A stretch of 64,000 nucleotides of DNA, taken from contig NC_081415.1 of the NCBI RefSeq assembly GCF_030272615.1, positions 367,828,667-367,892,666 on the forward strand, written 5' to 3'. Of this stretch, positions 46,884 through 58,249 are shown in pieces (within the stretch, counting starts at the first letter, position 1; each line of letters starts with the position of its first letter). The position numbers and the translations under genes are program-made. The notes below the pieces were generated by a model. That model did not search any database. It had not been told where the DNA came from and was given only the letters and a program-made list of their open reading frames with translations. Source of the DNA: Cryptomeria japonica. Its lineage: Eukaryota; Streptophyta; Pinopsida; Cupressales; Cupressaceae.

Positions 46884-47945
46884 AATTTGGTGTACCACTC
46901 AGTGCCATACGGAATAGGAACTATCAAGTGAATTCGGAGGAGAAACTTAGCAGCGAGCTCCACTCGAAAATGATGGGATGACAGTGTCATTGTTCTCAAA
47001 CCACTGATAAGTGGGTGTGTGGTCACCCCCTCTCCTGAAGTAATGAAGCACCTTAGATCTAACGCTAGAGGAAGACCTCTGAAAGGGATGTGGTATGCCA
47101 CGACACCCTCCAATCCCTCCAGATAATCTCGGGAGAAGAGTGCTTTGGTGAGCTCTGAGGACAAAAGCCTGATCATTCCAGAATCCAACAATGAAGCCAC
47201 AAAATGCAAACAAATGTTCGTGTTTACACGGTAATTTTCCATAGTGTCTATAAAGTCCTCACCAAGCACCAATTTGATAGCAGCAATAATCAGGGGATTC
47301 TTCTAGCTTGTCATCATCAACAGCCTCTGGTCAGAAATATTTCCAAAGAAAGTGAACTGAGTCTAACAGGAGTATCCATTTCCTGAAGAAACTCCGTCGT
47401 GGAAGCTGATACTGTGTAAAGGAATGTCTGAAAAGACATATTTATAATGAATTCTCAGCTCTAGGTGACAAGTGGTAAAGACGCAAGTGCTCCCAAATTC
47501 CAATGCTCCTATCATTCCTCATCAATTTGCACAAGTAGGCGAGGTGTGGTTCAGAGTTGGAAAATGTGCTGCCTGGAACCTCGAAGAAAGAGGTGATGTC
47601 CTTAGATGCCATGCCTATGTGTAGGTACATCGCGCTTAAACCATATTCCCTCAGGATTGTCTTAACTCGTGCGAACCCTGCTAGCTACCGATATTCTCCA
47701 TTAAAGGGCGGATCCATCCAGACAAGAAAATCATCTCAAGTGGCTTCAATTCACGGCGGGCTGAGTAAGTTTTCTATTGGAAATTATAGATGGTGGTGCT
47801 CATCCTCCTCAGGATTAATTTCAACTGTAAAATGAATTGGCATACGTGAAAATGGATGCTCGCCATTAAGCATCTCCTTTCGCAAAAATCTAGGCATGTA
47901 GTGCATTAAAAGAAGGCGGTCACCAGATATTCATCTTCTTGCTCT
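46884..47945 (-). pseudogene. Antisense ORF of element B, main piece (unknown function)
   Basis: Minus-strand frame running from about 47945 to the edge of C. In order: LLLMHYMPRFLRKEMLNGEH, a Glu/His-rich stretch, DDFLVWMDPPFNGEYR, GFARVKTILREYGLSAMYLH, GMASKDITSFFEVPGSTF, SIGIWEHLRLYHLSPRAE, then after a shift VLGEDFIDTMENYR and HIPFRGLPLALDLRCF. With 39396-39584 it would be about 415 codons. It is opposite to gag-pol and head-to-head with the accessory ORF at 47959. Antisense ORFs in the 3' region are known from the Tat-lineage element Grande; I cannot tell whether this one is related. Confidence 0.55.
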
Positions 47946-47958
47946 TTTTGCAACCTAA

Positions 47959-50900
47959 GTGCCCAAAAATTTTGAAGGGTCAATAGACAAAGGTTTTCCT
48001 ACAAGAAAAAGGGAAGCAGAAGCGACACCCTCAAGTTCTGCTCAAGGAGGATTGTGGGTTGACATTTTTGGAGAACTCTCTTATTCTTCCCACGCTATTC
48101 TGCCCAGGTCCAAGATGGATACCTGTAACACATTTGCAGTAATAGATTATTTTGAGAATGTTTTCAAACCTCAGCTCCATAAGAAGCCCAAAAACATCAC
48201 AGAGGCCGCATGCAATAGAATGATTCATCATAGAGTGGAGCCGCAATCTATCGCAGCTCATTTCTTGAACAGTAGTGCCCCTCAATTTGTTGTCCCCATG
48301 GTTTTTGTCTATCTCATGGTTGTGTGCACCAACAAGTTCGACCCTGTGTCCTACTCAATTAGCGGCTCTTTCTTAAAAATGGCGATCTCCCTAGAAGCCA
48401 TAAGGGATATGATGTATTGTCTCATTTTTGAGGGGATGAAGGTGTTCTCTGAAGCTATTATGGAGGAATTTTGGAATACCAAAAGGGATGTCATCTGTTT
48501 TTGCCATGGTGCCCTCAATCGGAGTCTATCCTCTGGACTCCCAAGGCTCCCTTTGTCTTACAGTGACTTGAGGCATGATGACCTCAAAGATATCTCATCC
48601 ACTCTTGCATGGCTATGTGGTCACGATAATGACTAGGAGATCACGACTACTATGATGGGTTTCCTTTTCAAATGTTGGAAGCAAAAGGGGTCTTTTCATT
48701 TTGACTTCTCTGTCTTCATAGCCAGAGAAATGGTAAAGCAGCTATCTGAGTTTTCAGTAGTTGTGATGCTTCAGATTTGCCTCGATCCTTGTCTACCTGC
48801 TCCTACACAAAAATGAGGTCTTCTTCAGCCAATACATGCGATTGGCTATCTACGATGAGTTGGGGAACAAGATGTCGGTGTCAGCTTGGACACCCATTCT
48901 ATTAGCTTCTTACGATGCCTATCAATTTTCTGATTGTTTCTTAACTCCCATCCTTAGGGACTTAAGTTCAATCCCTAATGAACCGCTTGCTCATTTCTCT
49001 CAGGTTCAAATGAATTGGATGTACAATGAATGCCCTCCCTACAACTGGTTTTTTAGGTAGTGATTTTTCTTTTATTTGAGTGCATGGTTTCTCAGAAGAA
49101 CCCTTCCATCTACCTACCTATGTCACACAAAGGACCCTCGCCCTTGAAATTGTATGACAATTGGTAAGAATCAAAAGGGCCATAGGGGCGGGGAAGCATG
49201 ACATATCCATTACAAAGGACCACAAAGCTATTGGCCCCATCACTTTGGTCCATAGAAACATTGCAGAGGACATCTTGACATCCAAGCTGGTGTAGCTCAA
49301 CCTAGTGGTGATTGATGATTCTTGGAGTTATGACCCAGATGGGTGTCTTAGTAGAAGAAAGAATGCAGTAAAGCACGAACCGTGAAGCTCGTGGGAAGGG
49401 TGCACTAATCCATAGGTGAATGACCCAAATCTTTACGTGGGTCTCAATGATTTTCCCATGTTAAAGTGACCCTCGTGGTTGAGCTTCTATTCAGTCATGC
49501 AAAGGTACAATCCTATGAAACACATCCCTCGGGCCATGCTGGAAGCCATGACTTTAGATTCCTGGCCTAGGAAAAAGAGGGAGGATTTCTGGATCTACCA
49601 GCAGGAAGTGAGTCAGCCTAGGGCTTATATCGGGAACGCCCCTTTGGACGACCGTTTTGAGCTAGAATGGCGCTAGTACAACAAATTTGATGAAGAGACA
49701 TACAATAGCTCCCCATGTGGATAATCATCCCTTGAGGTGGCCCAACGGTAGGACATGGAGGTTATAAGTATCAAAGAATAAGATAACGAGCCTCATATTC
49801 TTCTTCCCCTCACCAATTTTTCTTGTAGATCTCATTCCCAAACGGGTAAGAGACAAGTTGAGAAGCAGGTGCACGACTCTCCCTCCCTAGAGGTTCCCTT
49901 AGTTCCTCAGTGGCTGGTGACTTCCATGGTTTAGGTACGTCCTTCTTTTCCTTTTCCTTCTGATCAAGTTGTTTCTTCTACTGCTGCCCATCTTGTAGCA
50001 ATGCAAACCCACATTCCCACCACCCCTATGTTAGCACCCATCGAGACACCAGTTGACACTCAAGAAGAATTTCTGCAGATCTCCATTTCATTCCCAGCCC
50101 CCGATTTTATTCCCACAACATTTTCCTCGTAGATGCCCGAAATAGCCACTATCTCATGTAGGCTTGGTTTTGGCAAATCCACTCCTCCCCCAAATGTTAG
50201 AGCAACGTCTACTAATCCATTTTCTTCAAGAGTCTCTCCCTTCATCCAATTGTTTTCTCCAACCATGCTTGCATGCCCTATTCAGACCACTTTTGGTGGT
50301 CCTATTTCCCAATTCCCCTTTGCAATTCCTCCTAGTGCAATGTTTGCAGGCCAAGCTATTGCCAACCCGAATCATTACCAACAGCAAGTTACTTATTCCA
50401 AGACTGCCTGTATTGGCAAGACTAGTAAATGAAAAGAAAAAGATGGTGCCAGGCCAGCCTGTTCGCACTTGCAGATGTATTTCAGTGAGGAGAAGGATAG
50501 TTTGTTCTTTGCAACCATGTTCCCTAAGGTTGACAAACTGGAAGCCCAAATGAGACCTAATGATTACATTCTGCATGTTATTGGTGTCAACCTCCTAAAT
50601 GCTAGGACATCTGACAAGGTTGAAATGATGGAAGAAAATTTGAAGGCCGTATCTTTGGATTTAATCAAAAAGAGTCATCGCCTAGAGAAGATGCAATTGT
50701 AGAATGTGAACCTCTGAGAATCTCTAGCCCAATAGAGAAAAGAAGACAAGGCTCGAAATGCCGAGATCAATCGCTTGCAGGTATTTCTGACGTGGGATAA
50801 CTCAAAAAAAGGAAAGTTGTAGTTCGCCCTTAATAATGTGAGTTCTTAGTTGAAAGGCTAGGATGAAACAAGAAGTGTGACCTTAAGAGAATTGCAGGAG

Positions 50901-52052
50901 AAATACCAAGAAATTCAGCAACTAAAGGCAACTTCTAGAGATGCCACCCAAATGCAAGCATAGTTGCATGAAGAGATACGTCTAAAAGAAGAATACACTC
51001 AGCAATTGAGTAACGCATAGGTCATGCTTTCAAAAGAGGAAGCGAGGTTTTAAATAGAGTTGTGTGGAAAAGAGAGTAGCCTAGAGCAAGCTGAGAGGAA
51101 ATTTCTAGACACAAAAGTTTTATTGCAGCAGGAACAAGATCTCGTGTCTTTACTCCAACAAACCATGGAGGACAAAAGTGTCAGAACCCTCGCTTTGGAA
51201 AATCAAGTGGTCCTTGAATGAGATAGGTGCAGAAAGATGCATCAGGAAATAATAGAAAAGGATGAGGAGGTCGCACAGTTGTTAAGTATCCCTCCAACCG
51301 TAGAGGTCTCTCAAGATTTTTCTCCAATCCTAGTGGAATTATATGCTTCCCATTGGGAAAGAATTAAGCAGTATAGCCCCTTGTTGCAACCTATGTTGAG
51401 ATTCCTCAGAAAAACACAATCCCTCTTCGTCGAGGTGGGAGCCCTCATCAATAACTCCATGCTTGTCATTGGCCCCAAAATCCTCATGGCTCAAGAATTA
51501 ATCTAGATGTTGTATATGGCTCAAGACTTAATCCAAATGTTGTGTACGGCTCAAGATGAAGAGTTGAGAGAGAAAGGAATAGCAGATCGTCGGCAATTGA
51601 TCAAGAAGACCAATGTCTTGATCAACCAACATAGAGTGATTATGCATATGTTAGTGGCACTTGAGCCATTACAGATTTCAATCCCAGACATCAAGCAGCA
51701 CATCAAGACATTTGTTTCATTGGACATGCCTTCTCCATTCTCTATGGATGGTTATGTACTAGGAATTGAGCAAGTGTTAAACCAGGTTGAGCATTTGCAG
51801 CAAGATAGGACCTTCCTATAGCGCCTGAACAATCCTATTTTGGCATAAGAGGTCAAACATCTCTTGCATCCTCTGGCTCAGCTCTACACGCTCTTCAAAC
51901 TAGTCCATGATGAACTGGTAGGCTTGCCATTTTACGAGATAATTTGTTTGGATCAAAATTACCAAAATCTGGAGGTGCAAGTATTGCCCTCCGAGGAAGA
52001 ATGGTTTCTATTGCAACAGGTCTTCGATCTGCTCCACCTTATTCTGACATGA
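47959..52052 (+). pseudogene. Accessory ORF, copy B (unknown function, coiled-coil C-terminal half)
   Basis: Sense-strand frame downstream of integrase, about 1,360 codons with stops and a few shifts. 47959-48636: AVIDYFENVFKPQLHKKP, EAIRDMMYCLIFEGMKVF. 48780-49060: FRYSS then LLYLLLHKNEVFFSQYM and GNKMSVSAWTPIL, matching the core of copies A and D, then YDAYQFSDCFL and CPPYNWFFR, matching F. 49100: LPTYVTQRTLALEIV. 49479-49676: KKREDFWIYQQEV. 49800-50430: Pro-rich linker. 50460-52050: long coiled coil (ELQEKYQEIQQLKATSRD), with a 30-base tandem duplication at 51486-51545. Most stops are TAG. It could be a structural or RNA/cDNA-associated protein; this is only a guess from the coiled coil. 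Confidence 0.7.
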
Positions 52053-52126
52053 AGTCTAGTCTCCGAACCAACAATTTTGGGTTCTAGCATTCCACAAGTG
52101 GAATTCCCCCTTTTAGTCACCAAGAA

Positions 52127-53251
52127 ATAACATTATTTGAAGTAGTCCATATGCGGCATTTTTGAGTGCATGGCACCCATTCTTTTTTATTTTCCATCTA
52201 TGCTCTTTGTACAGAAGCCAGAGCCAGATGTTGTCTCAGTGTTGCTCCTGGTCACTCGGCTTTTCCATTTGGAGTTTGAAGGAACGCTGAGTTGCCAAGT
52301 GTCTCTGGTTTTTATGCTGCAACATTCCTCTGGACCCCACCCTATATCGTGCAAAGATAAGGACACCTGGTGCCTCCGTGTTGCCCGACCTTTTTTCTAT
52401 TTTTACACTCTTGTTCAGATGTCCTCAGAATTGTCATGTGTCTACCATGGTGGTTCATAAGTGAGGATGTGGTTCGCATCAAGGTGTTCTTGTTGAGCAG
52501 GTATGGAGGTTGCCACGTTATGGTGAAAATCACAACTTCAGGGGCCATTTTTTGCTACGTATGTTCCTACAGGATACCACAATGGGTTTTCTAGTTAGAA
52601 GTGGTTGTTGAAAGGTTGTTGATTTCATGAGCTGTTAGCTGAGCCAAGGGCTCTATTTATGTAGATGTTTTTCTTGTTTTAGGGGTTCATAACTTTTATG
52701 AAAAGATATAGTCAAGTATTCGAGATAGGAGTGAAGCATTTTAGCTACTATTGTATTTCTGAAGAAATGATAATCAAATTGTGCTTGTGGCCTCTATGAT
52801 GACTGTTTTTTAGTATGCTATAATAGTTTTCTATGCATTCTTATAATTTTGGTATAACTTTGGAAATATATGCCTAATACTTCGTCGATTAAAATATGTT
52901 TTGTACTTGTTATCTGGTGGATGCGTGATGTATGTTTTTTTATGTTAAAAGGAATTCTGGTTGTATCTTGATTGTGGTTATGTCCAGGCATATAGATTGT
53001 CGAATGGGCTTTAAAATCAGATGTTTCTAGGTTTTGTATTTTGTTAATGCTTTTCCAAAATGTTATGGTGAATCGCCTAAATAGTTTAGATCATTTTGTT
53101 TTAAGTTTCTTCTTTCCCTTTTCCCCCAATCATAATGAAGAGTTAGCTTCTTAAATCCAGAGGTCATTCAGTGAGTTTTGTGCAATAGGTCCCCCGTCAC
53201 TGAATTTCCTATAAGGTTGTTCATATTCAGGGTAAAATTTAGAGTCAACAA
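52127..53251 (+). repeat. 3' LTR of element B
   Basis: Aligns with 33939-35016; ends GAGTCAACA at 53251, followed by AGTCC. Compared with the 5' copy it differs at roughly one base in seven in the stretch I read, and it carries an extra ~60 bases near 52735. Confidence 0.85.
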
Positions 53252-53490
53252 GTCCTAGTAAGAATGATGATTGATGTGATATGCACCCTTGAGAGATTGA
53301 TCGAACGATAGATTAGGGGAAAATGATTGGATGATTGATATTGCACAAGTGATTAAGCTAAGATGCTCATTTGATGAAATGCACAGTTGATGCGTAATTG
53401 AACAATTGATGGAAATGATCAGTATATCTAGGTTGATAAGCTGATTAAGCTAATTGAGATTGATGCTATCACAAGATAAGGTGATCCAAT

Positions 53491-53513
53491 GATTGATTGA
53501 TTGATTGATTGAT
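53491..53513 (+). repeat. (GATT)n microsatellite
   Basis: About six perfect GATT units in a region already rich in imperfect TTGAT words. Confidence 0.8.
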
Positions 53514-53969
53514 CTAGGGGTGTTGATATTTTAAGAAGTCATTTTGATTAGTTGATCAAGTTCACATGAGACCTATACGTTCTCGATATTGATAATAGAA
53601 ATCATGTCCTAAGATGAGTCATCATATTACTAAGGAACAATCCACAAGCTGCAAGTAGGTGAACATGCCCCATCCTCACCTTTCTAGTCAAAGACATCCT
53701 CAAGACAAAATCTCTAGTCAGAGACATCCTAAAAAAGATAAAAGACATCTCACCAAAGATAAAAATTAGAAACCATAAAAAGAAATTATCAAACAAATAG
53801 ACATTATGCAATGCCAAAATGAGGTTGATAGGGTGTTGTTATGTTTGCTTAATGTTTTTACTGTTCTTGTACAAAGTGTTTGCGTTTTCACCACGTTTAT
53901 GAAATGTTTGTGGATTTGATGAAAAGTGTTATGATTTTTAGGGTTCAAAATGTTTTAATTTTTTAGGTT

Positions 53970-54175
53970 TTTCCAAGACTTTTTTTTTTTATTTTTTGAG
54001 TTTTTTAAAGATATTTTATGATTTTTATGATTTTTTTAGGACATTTTATGTTTTTTATAATTTTTTCAGGATATTTATGATTTTTATAATTTTTTTAGGA
54101 CATTTTATGATTTTTATGATTTTTTCAAGACATTTTATGTTTTTTTATAATTTTTAGGATTTTTTCATGTTTTTG
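53970..54175 (+). repeat. T-rich minisatellite
   Basis: About six degenerate units of roughly 30-35 bases built from TTTTTTAGGACATTTTATG and a following ATTTTTAT stretch. Unit boundaries drift in the T runs. Confidence 0.65.
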
Positions 54176-54659
54176 TAGTTCCTTGGAACGCATTGCTTAC
54201 ATAAGGTATTTAGGAACCCATATAGATTTTGAATTTTTTTTTTGAGAAATTAGCTTTTTTGGCCTTTTGGATATTGCTTTTTCTTTTTGGGTCATATTTT
54301 TCTTTGTTTTGACATGTCGATTAGATTGGACATGTTGATCCTTGATTGTATGTGGATTACTGGACTTATGGACTTTATTCTTGGCATCCAAATTCCTTGA
54401 AGAGGGAAATATTTGTATGGATGGATAGGAATGATATGAAGGTCTTTTGGATGGATGGAAGGTGATCAAAGATGTGTGACTTTGCAATCTTGTTTTCCAC
54501 TTGCATTTGCTTTGTAGGTGAGATCCACAAACATCCATTTGAAGGATAAATAAGGACAATGGAGAATCATGGAGGAGGCACTTTGTGATGATGTACATTT
54601 AGTTTTAAGTGCTTTGTCTTCATATCTTTATTGATTAAATTATGATTATTTTCATAGCT

Positions 54660-56345
54660 TGTTAGTTTTTGTGGTTAACTTGTGAAATTGTGTCCTTAAC
54701 CTCTTGACAATAAATCTAGAAGTCAATAATCTTTTCCTCACTCCATTCTATACTTATCAAATCATTCTTGAGTCTAGGGGGTAGCTTCTTTGCAGGATTT
54801 GCGCTATCTCGCATATTATAAAAGCTATGCTACCCTAGTCTTTCTAACCCATGAATATATAAGAGATGAACACAAATGTCTCAAGTGAAGGCTCTTGGAC
54901 TATGCCTTTAATCCCAATAAGGCCTTTGATTGTGAATCATAAGATTTGTCTGATTAACTAAGAATCCATTTGGATGATAATGCTAGGGATATTATATAAT
55001 ATAGAGGCCCAAATGCACAAATTTTGTGACCAATATGGCCTCGTCTTTTCTTTTCTATAGAATAATTTCCCCAAATTCAATGGGAGGCTTATAAAGAATG
55101 GTTTTATTCCTTCTTGCCCCAATTTCTGCATCAGCTATAGAAAGTTGTCTAAAAACTTCTAAGGCTAGGACTCTATTAGTAATATAAGTAGGTAACCTAA
55201 AGGGTTCTTCTTTAAATCATTGTACTCATACCATGGTAAAATTAATTCTGAAGAACCAATCATAGGGAGGGGATTTAACCTAGGTTGAGATTTGAATCTA
55301 TTCCATCCACTCCTTTTGGGTTCTAGTAAGCCTAAAGGTATTTGGTTAAAAATATCAGAGGGTCGAGATCAAAATACAATCCAAGAAGGCATAATAATCA
55401 AATGAAGTAGATACAACATGGGTCTAAATAGTGATAGGGGTTTTATTTTGAGAGGAACCTAGAATTATTAAGTCTAAACCATTTTGTCCTTGAAAGAAAT
55501 TATCATTCTAGTATAACATCATATGTACCATAAAAGAAGAATACCTAAAAGTCAATTCATTATTGTAATTCTGTAACTATTGGGTCATTTTATTGGTGAT
55601 CTCTAAAAAATATATACTAAAATGACTTTCCTTCCATAGCTTGTACCCAAAAGCAACCTAAAATTCCTTAGCATCATTGTCCTTGTCCATTCCAAAAATG
55701 AAGGCCATCATGGAAAAATAATCTTACAAGTCTTGCGAGAAATGGTTAAACGTTATATAGGAAAGTTAGGAATTCTAGTTACACCACCTGAATCTTGGAA
55801 TTAATCATCAAAGCAGCTCAATTTTGTTTTATGACTTTCAAAATGATAACTCAATTTGCACTAAAATTATTGAATCATTCAGTCAGGAATGCAAAACATC
55901 TCTCGGTTTACCTCTGCAGTAATCATGATACAAAGGTTGGCCCCTATAATAACTCTATTATGGACATCAAAATGTGAAGCACAGATGTGTATAAGTTTTG
56001 GCAAAGAATGCACAAATGTATCCATACACTAGGGAATCCTCAATTACCCAATTCTAACTCCTCAAGAGTTTAATCTTCCCTCATTTTCTCTCTACAATCT
56101 TCTCTGTAAAGCACCCTCACACAGACCCTTAGGATAATAAGCCTTAGGTCAAATATTTTGTCCATAAAATATATGACTAGGGCAGGGTTCTCAAACATTT
56201 GGAACTATGCAGGGTCTATCTGCCTGGCTCCTTCAAAGAAAGGCCTTCCAAGGTTAGAGGTTGAAGTGTATGAAATATTATGAAAAATATTCACCCCAGA
56301 GAGTGAGGCTATTGTAACATTTGTTCTTGGCCCTATTTTTGCTCC
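54660..56345 (-). pseudogene. Accessory ORF, copy F (unknown function)
   Basis: Heavily decayed, but collinear with copy B on the same strand as F pol and downstream of integrase. Near 55560-55480: FRYSSFMVHMMLY and NDNFFQGQ (B: FRYSS...LLLHKNEVFFSQ). Near 55420: DYYAFLDCILIS (B: DAYQFSDCFL). Near 55290: SPPYDWFFR (B: CPPYNWFFR). Near 55180: LPTYITNRVLALEVFRQL (B: LPTYVTQRTLALEIV). Near 54720: EKIIDF and IYCQEV (B: KREDFWIYQQEV). The coiled-coil half is missing. Confidence 0.65.
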
Positions 56346-56825
56346 CTCCATATTTGTTAAGTAGTGATAACACAACTAGTATCAACTTTCGTAAAGGTTA
56401 CTGAGGCTTTGTCTCTATGATTTATTAAGAACTTACCACTTTAGAATTCAAAGAATCTGAAATAACTTGTAATTCTTTAGCAAACACTTTTTAATTTTGC
56501 ATGCTTAATGTATATAACTATCAATTTCTTGAAAATTCGCATATTAAACACTCATATGAGCAAAAGCCAGATGTTGCAATGAGAAGAAGAGAAAGAAAAA
56601 AGGATGGTGATAAAGAAGGCTTAGTGGAGAAAATGGCATTAAAACTCGATTCAAGGAACTATGCATTAGGATAATTTTTTAATGATTGATCTTGACAACG
56701 AGCCGAACTGGCAGGATAAAACAAAAACACCTATACATTATACCCACTGGCACTTGTTTGAAATAACATAGCACACAACTCAAACAACCTACCCTATTAT
56801 GTACAATCCCCAAGGGGCACATTCC
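56346..56825. other. Spacer between accessory ORF and integrase of F
   Basis: No frame with recognisable content. It corresponds to the position of the antisense ORF in B, but I could not see a homologue of that ORF here. Confidence 0.3.
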
Positions 56826-57905
56826 TTAATAAAAGTGCTTAATGTGGATCCCATTAATAGGGATCCCAAGAGAATTACCACTTTCATCTTCTAATTCATA
56901 AGAATTACTTTCCTTACATCAATTGATTCGAAAGGGACCCACCCAAAGTGAGTTGAACTTAGCATGTTGACCTGGCTTGGTAGCTCTCTCACATTGTACT
57001 TCAACACAAGGCCTCCTTTAAATTATAGGTTAGATACAGTTTTTTCAAACCACCTTTTAACCATTTGTTGATTATGAGTTAGGGTGTCAAAATCCTTTTC
57101 CCTTTCTGCCTCTATTGTCAACAATTTGGAGAATCGGATACTCAGGGGCCCATATTCTTTTATTTATAGAGACTTTATCAATTGTAGTGAAGGAATTTAA
57201 ATTGAGATTAGCAAAATAGTCTCTTTACCATAAACTGGCTCATATGGGGAAGTCTTAAATATTTTTTAGGTGTGATGTGATCAACCCACAAGGTACCCAC
57301 AAATCCTTGACACTCCCTCTGATGATATAACCCCATCTATTTTATTAGTCCGATCATATTCTTGTTGGTAATTTTTTCTAATCCATTCCCTTAGGGATAA
57401 TAATTTGAAGAGGTTTTAAGATAAATCCCTTAAGTTAAAGAAAATTTAGACACTTTGGATCCTAGGAAAGCTCATGTATTATCAGATAAGATGGTTTTTG
57501 GGGGGGCAAATCTAGTTACCAACTCTTCTAGAAAGTTGGTAAACTCTTACTCAATTGCATTCTTGAGAGAAGAAGCCTCAGACCAATGGGTGAAATAATC
57601 TATTACACTCAAAATCTATTTTTGTCTAGCACTTGAAGGAGGATTGATCATGCAAATAAAATCCATACCCCATTGAGCAAATGGTTTGTCAAAGACAATT
57701 GTTTTGAGGGGCATAACTGATCTTTTTCTTTTACCACAAAGACTTGACATTTCTGACATTTCCAAACCCACTGATGGAAATCTGTGAACATAGTTGGCCA
57801 AAATATCTAGCTCTCATGATTTTTAGTGTTGTTTTCTTAGTGGAGAAATATCCTCTGGACAAACCATCATGCATTTCTTCTTAAATTTTCTTTGCTTGAG
57901 TCAAG
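56826..57905 (-). pseudogene. Integrase of relic F
   Basis: Zinc-finger end: MHDGLSRGYFSTKK...LKIMRARYFG (the second His is Tyr). Core start: KPFAQWGMDFICMINPPSS, with the first catalytic Asp. C-terminal domain near 57020-56830: GLVLKYN, LPSQVNMLSSTHFGWVPF, GIPINGIHIKHFY and a TAA at 56826-56828. Frames shift several times between. No chromodomain is seen. Confidence 0.8.
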
Positions 57906-58249
57906 TTCACACATTGAAGAACCCCATTGAGGGTTTTTTTGAATAATATTTCCCTGATTATATCTTATCCCTTGAAGTCTGAAGAAACTTCACTTTAAAA
58001 GGGGACTTTTAGAAGGATACTTACTAGTCTTCACAAAGTTGATGCAATCGCCGATCAAATATTCTGAAGATTTTGACTAATTCATTAGCACCATTTATGA
58101 ACTTTGATTCTGAAGCTTTTTAGATTCTTTTTTTGTGGCCAAATATTCACACATTCCATGACCATGGATGTTTTTGGCTGGGTGGACTTCAATATCATAT
58201 TCTAGGATCTTGATGACCGAGTTGGCTCTTTTTTCAATAATCTCTCCTT

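Larger units (their letters stand above)
33939..53251 (+). mobile_element. Ty3/gypsy element B (Tat-like) with nested element C
   Basis: Plus-strand LTR element of about 19.3 kb, or about 12 kb without nested C (39585-46883). LTRs lie at 33939-35016 and ~52127-53251; flanks AGTCA (33934-33938) and AGTCC (53252-53256) are a 4/5 target duplication. Order: LTR, primer-binding site, gag, RNase H, RT, damaged RNase H, truncated integrase, antisense ORF, sense accessory ORF, LTR. Protease is not recognisable. The LTRs have diverged strongly, so the insertion is old. Confidence 0.8.
53257..54659. other. No gene; simple repeats and AT-rich sequence
   Basis: Begins with sequence rich in GATT/TTGAT words, including a perfect GATT run at 53491-53513. 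The T-rich minisatellite at 53970-54175 is listed separately. The open stretch on the minus strand at 54598-54197 has no recognised motif and low-complexity Ser/Lys content. Confidence 0.4.

Noticed and set aside
47959-48636. 225-residue plus ORF as a host gene
   Set aside because: It lies inside element B and runs on into sequence homologous to accessory copies A, D and F.
54197-54598. 133-residue minus-strand ORF
   Set aside because: Low-complexity Lys/Ser/His content next to a T-rich minisatellite; no homologue in the window.
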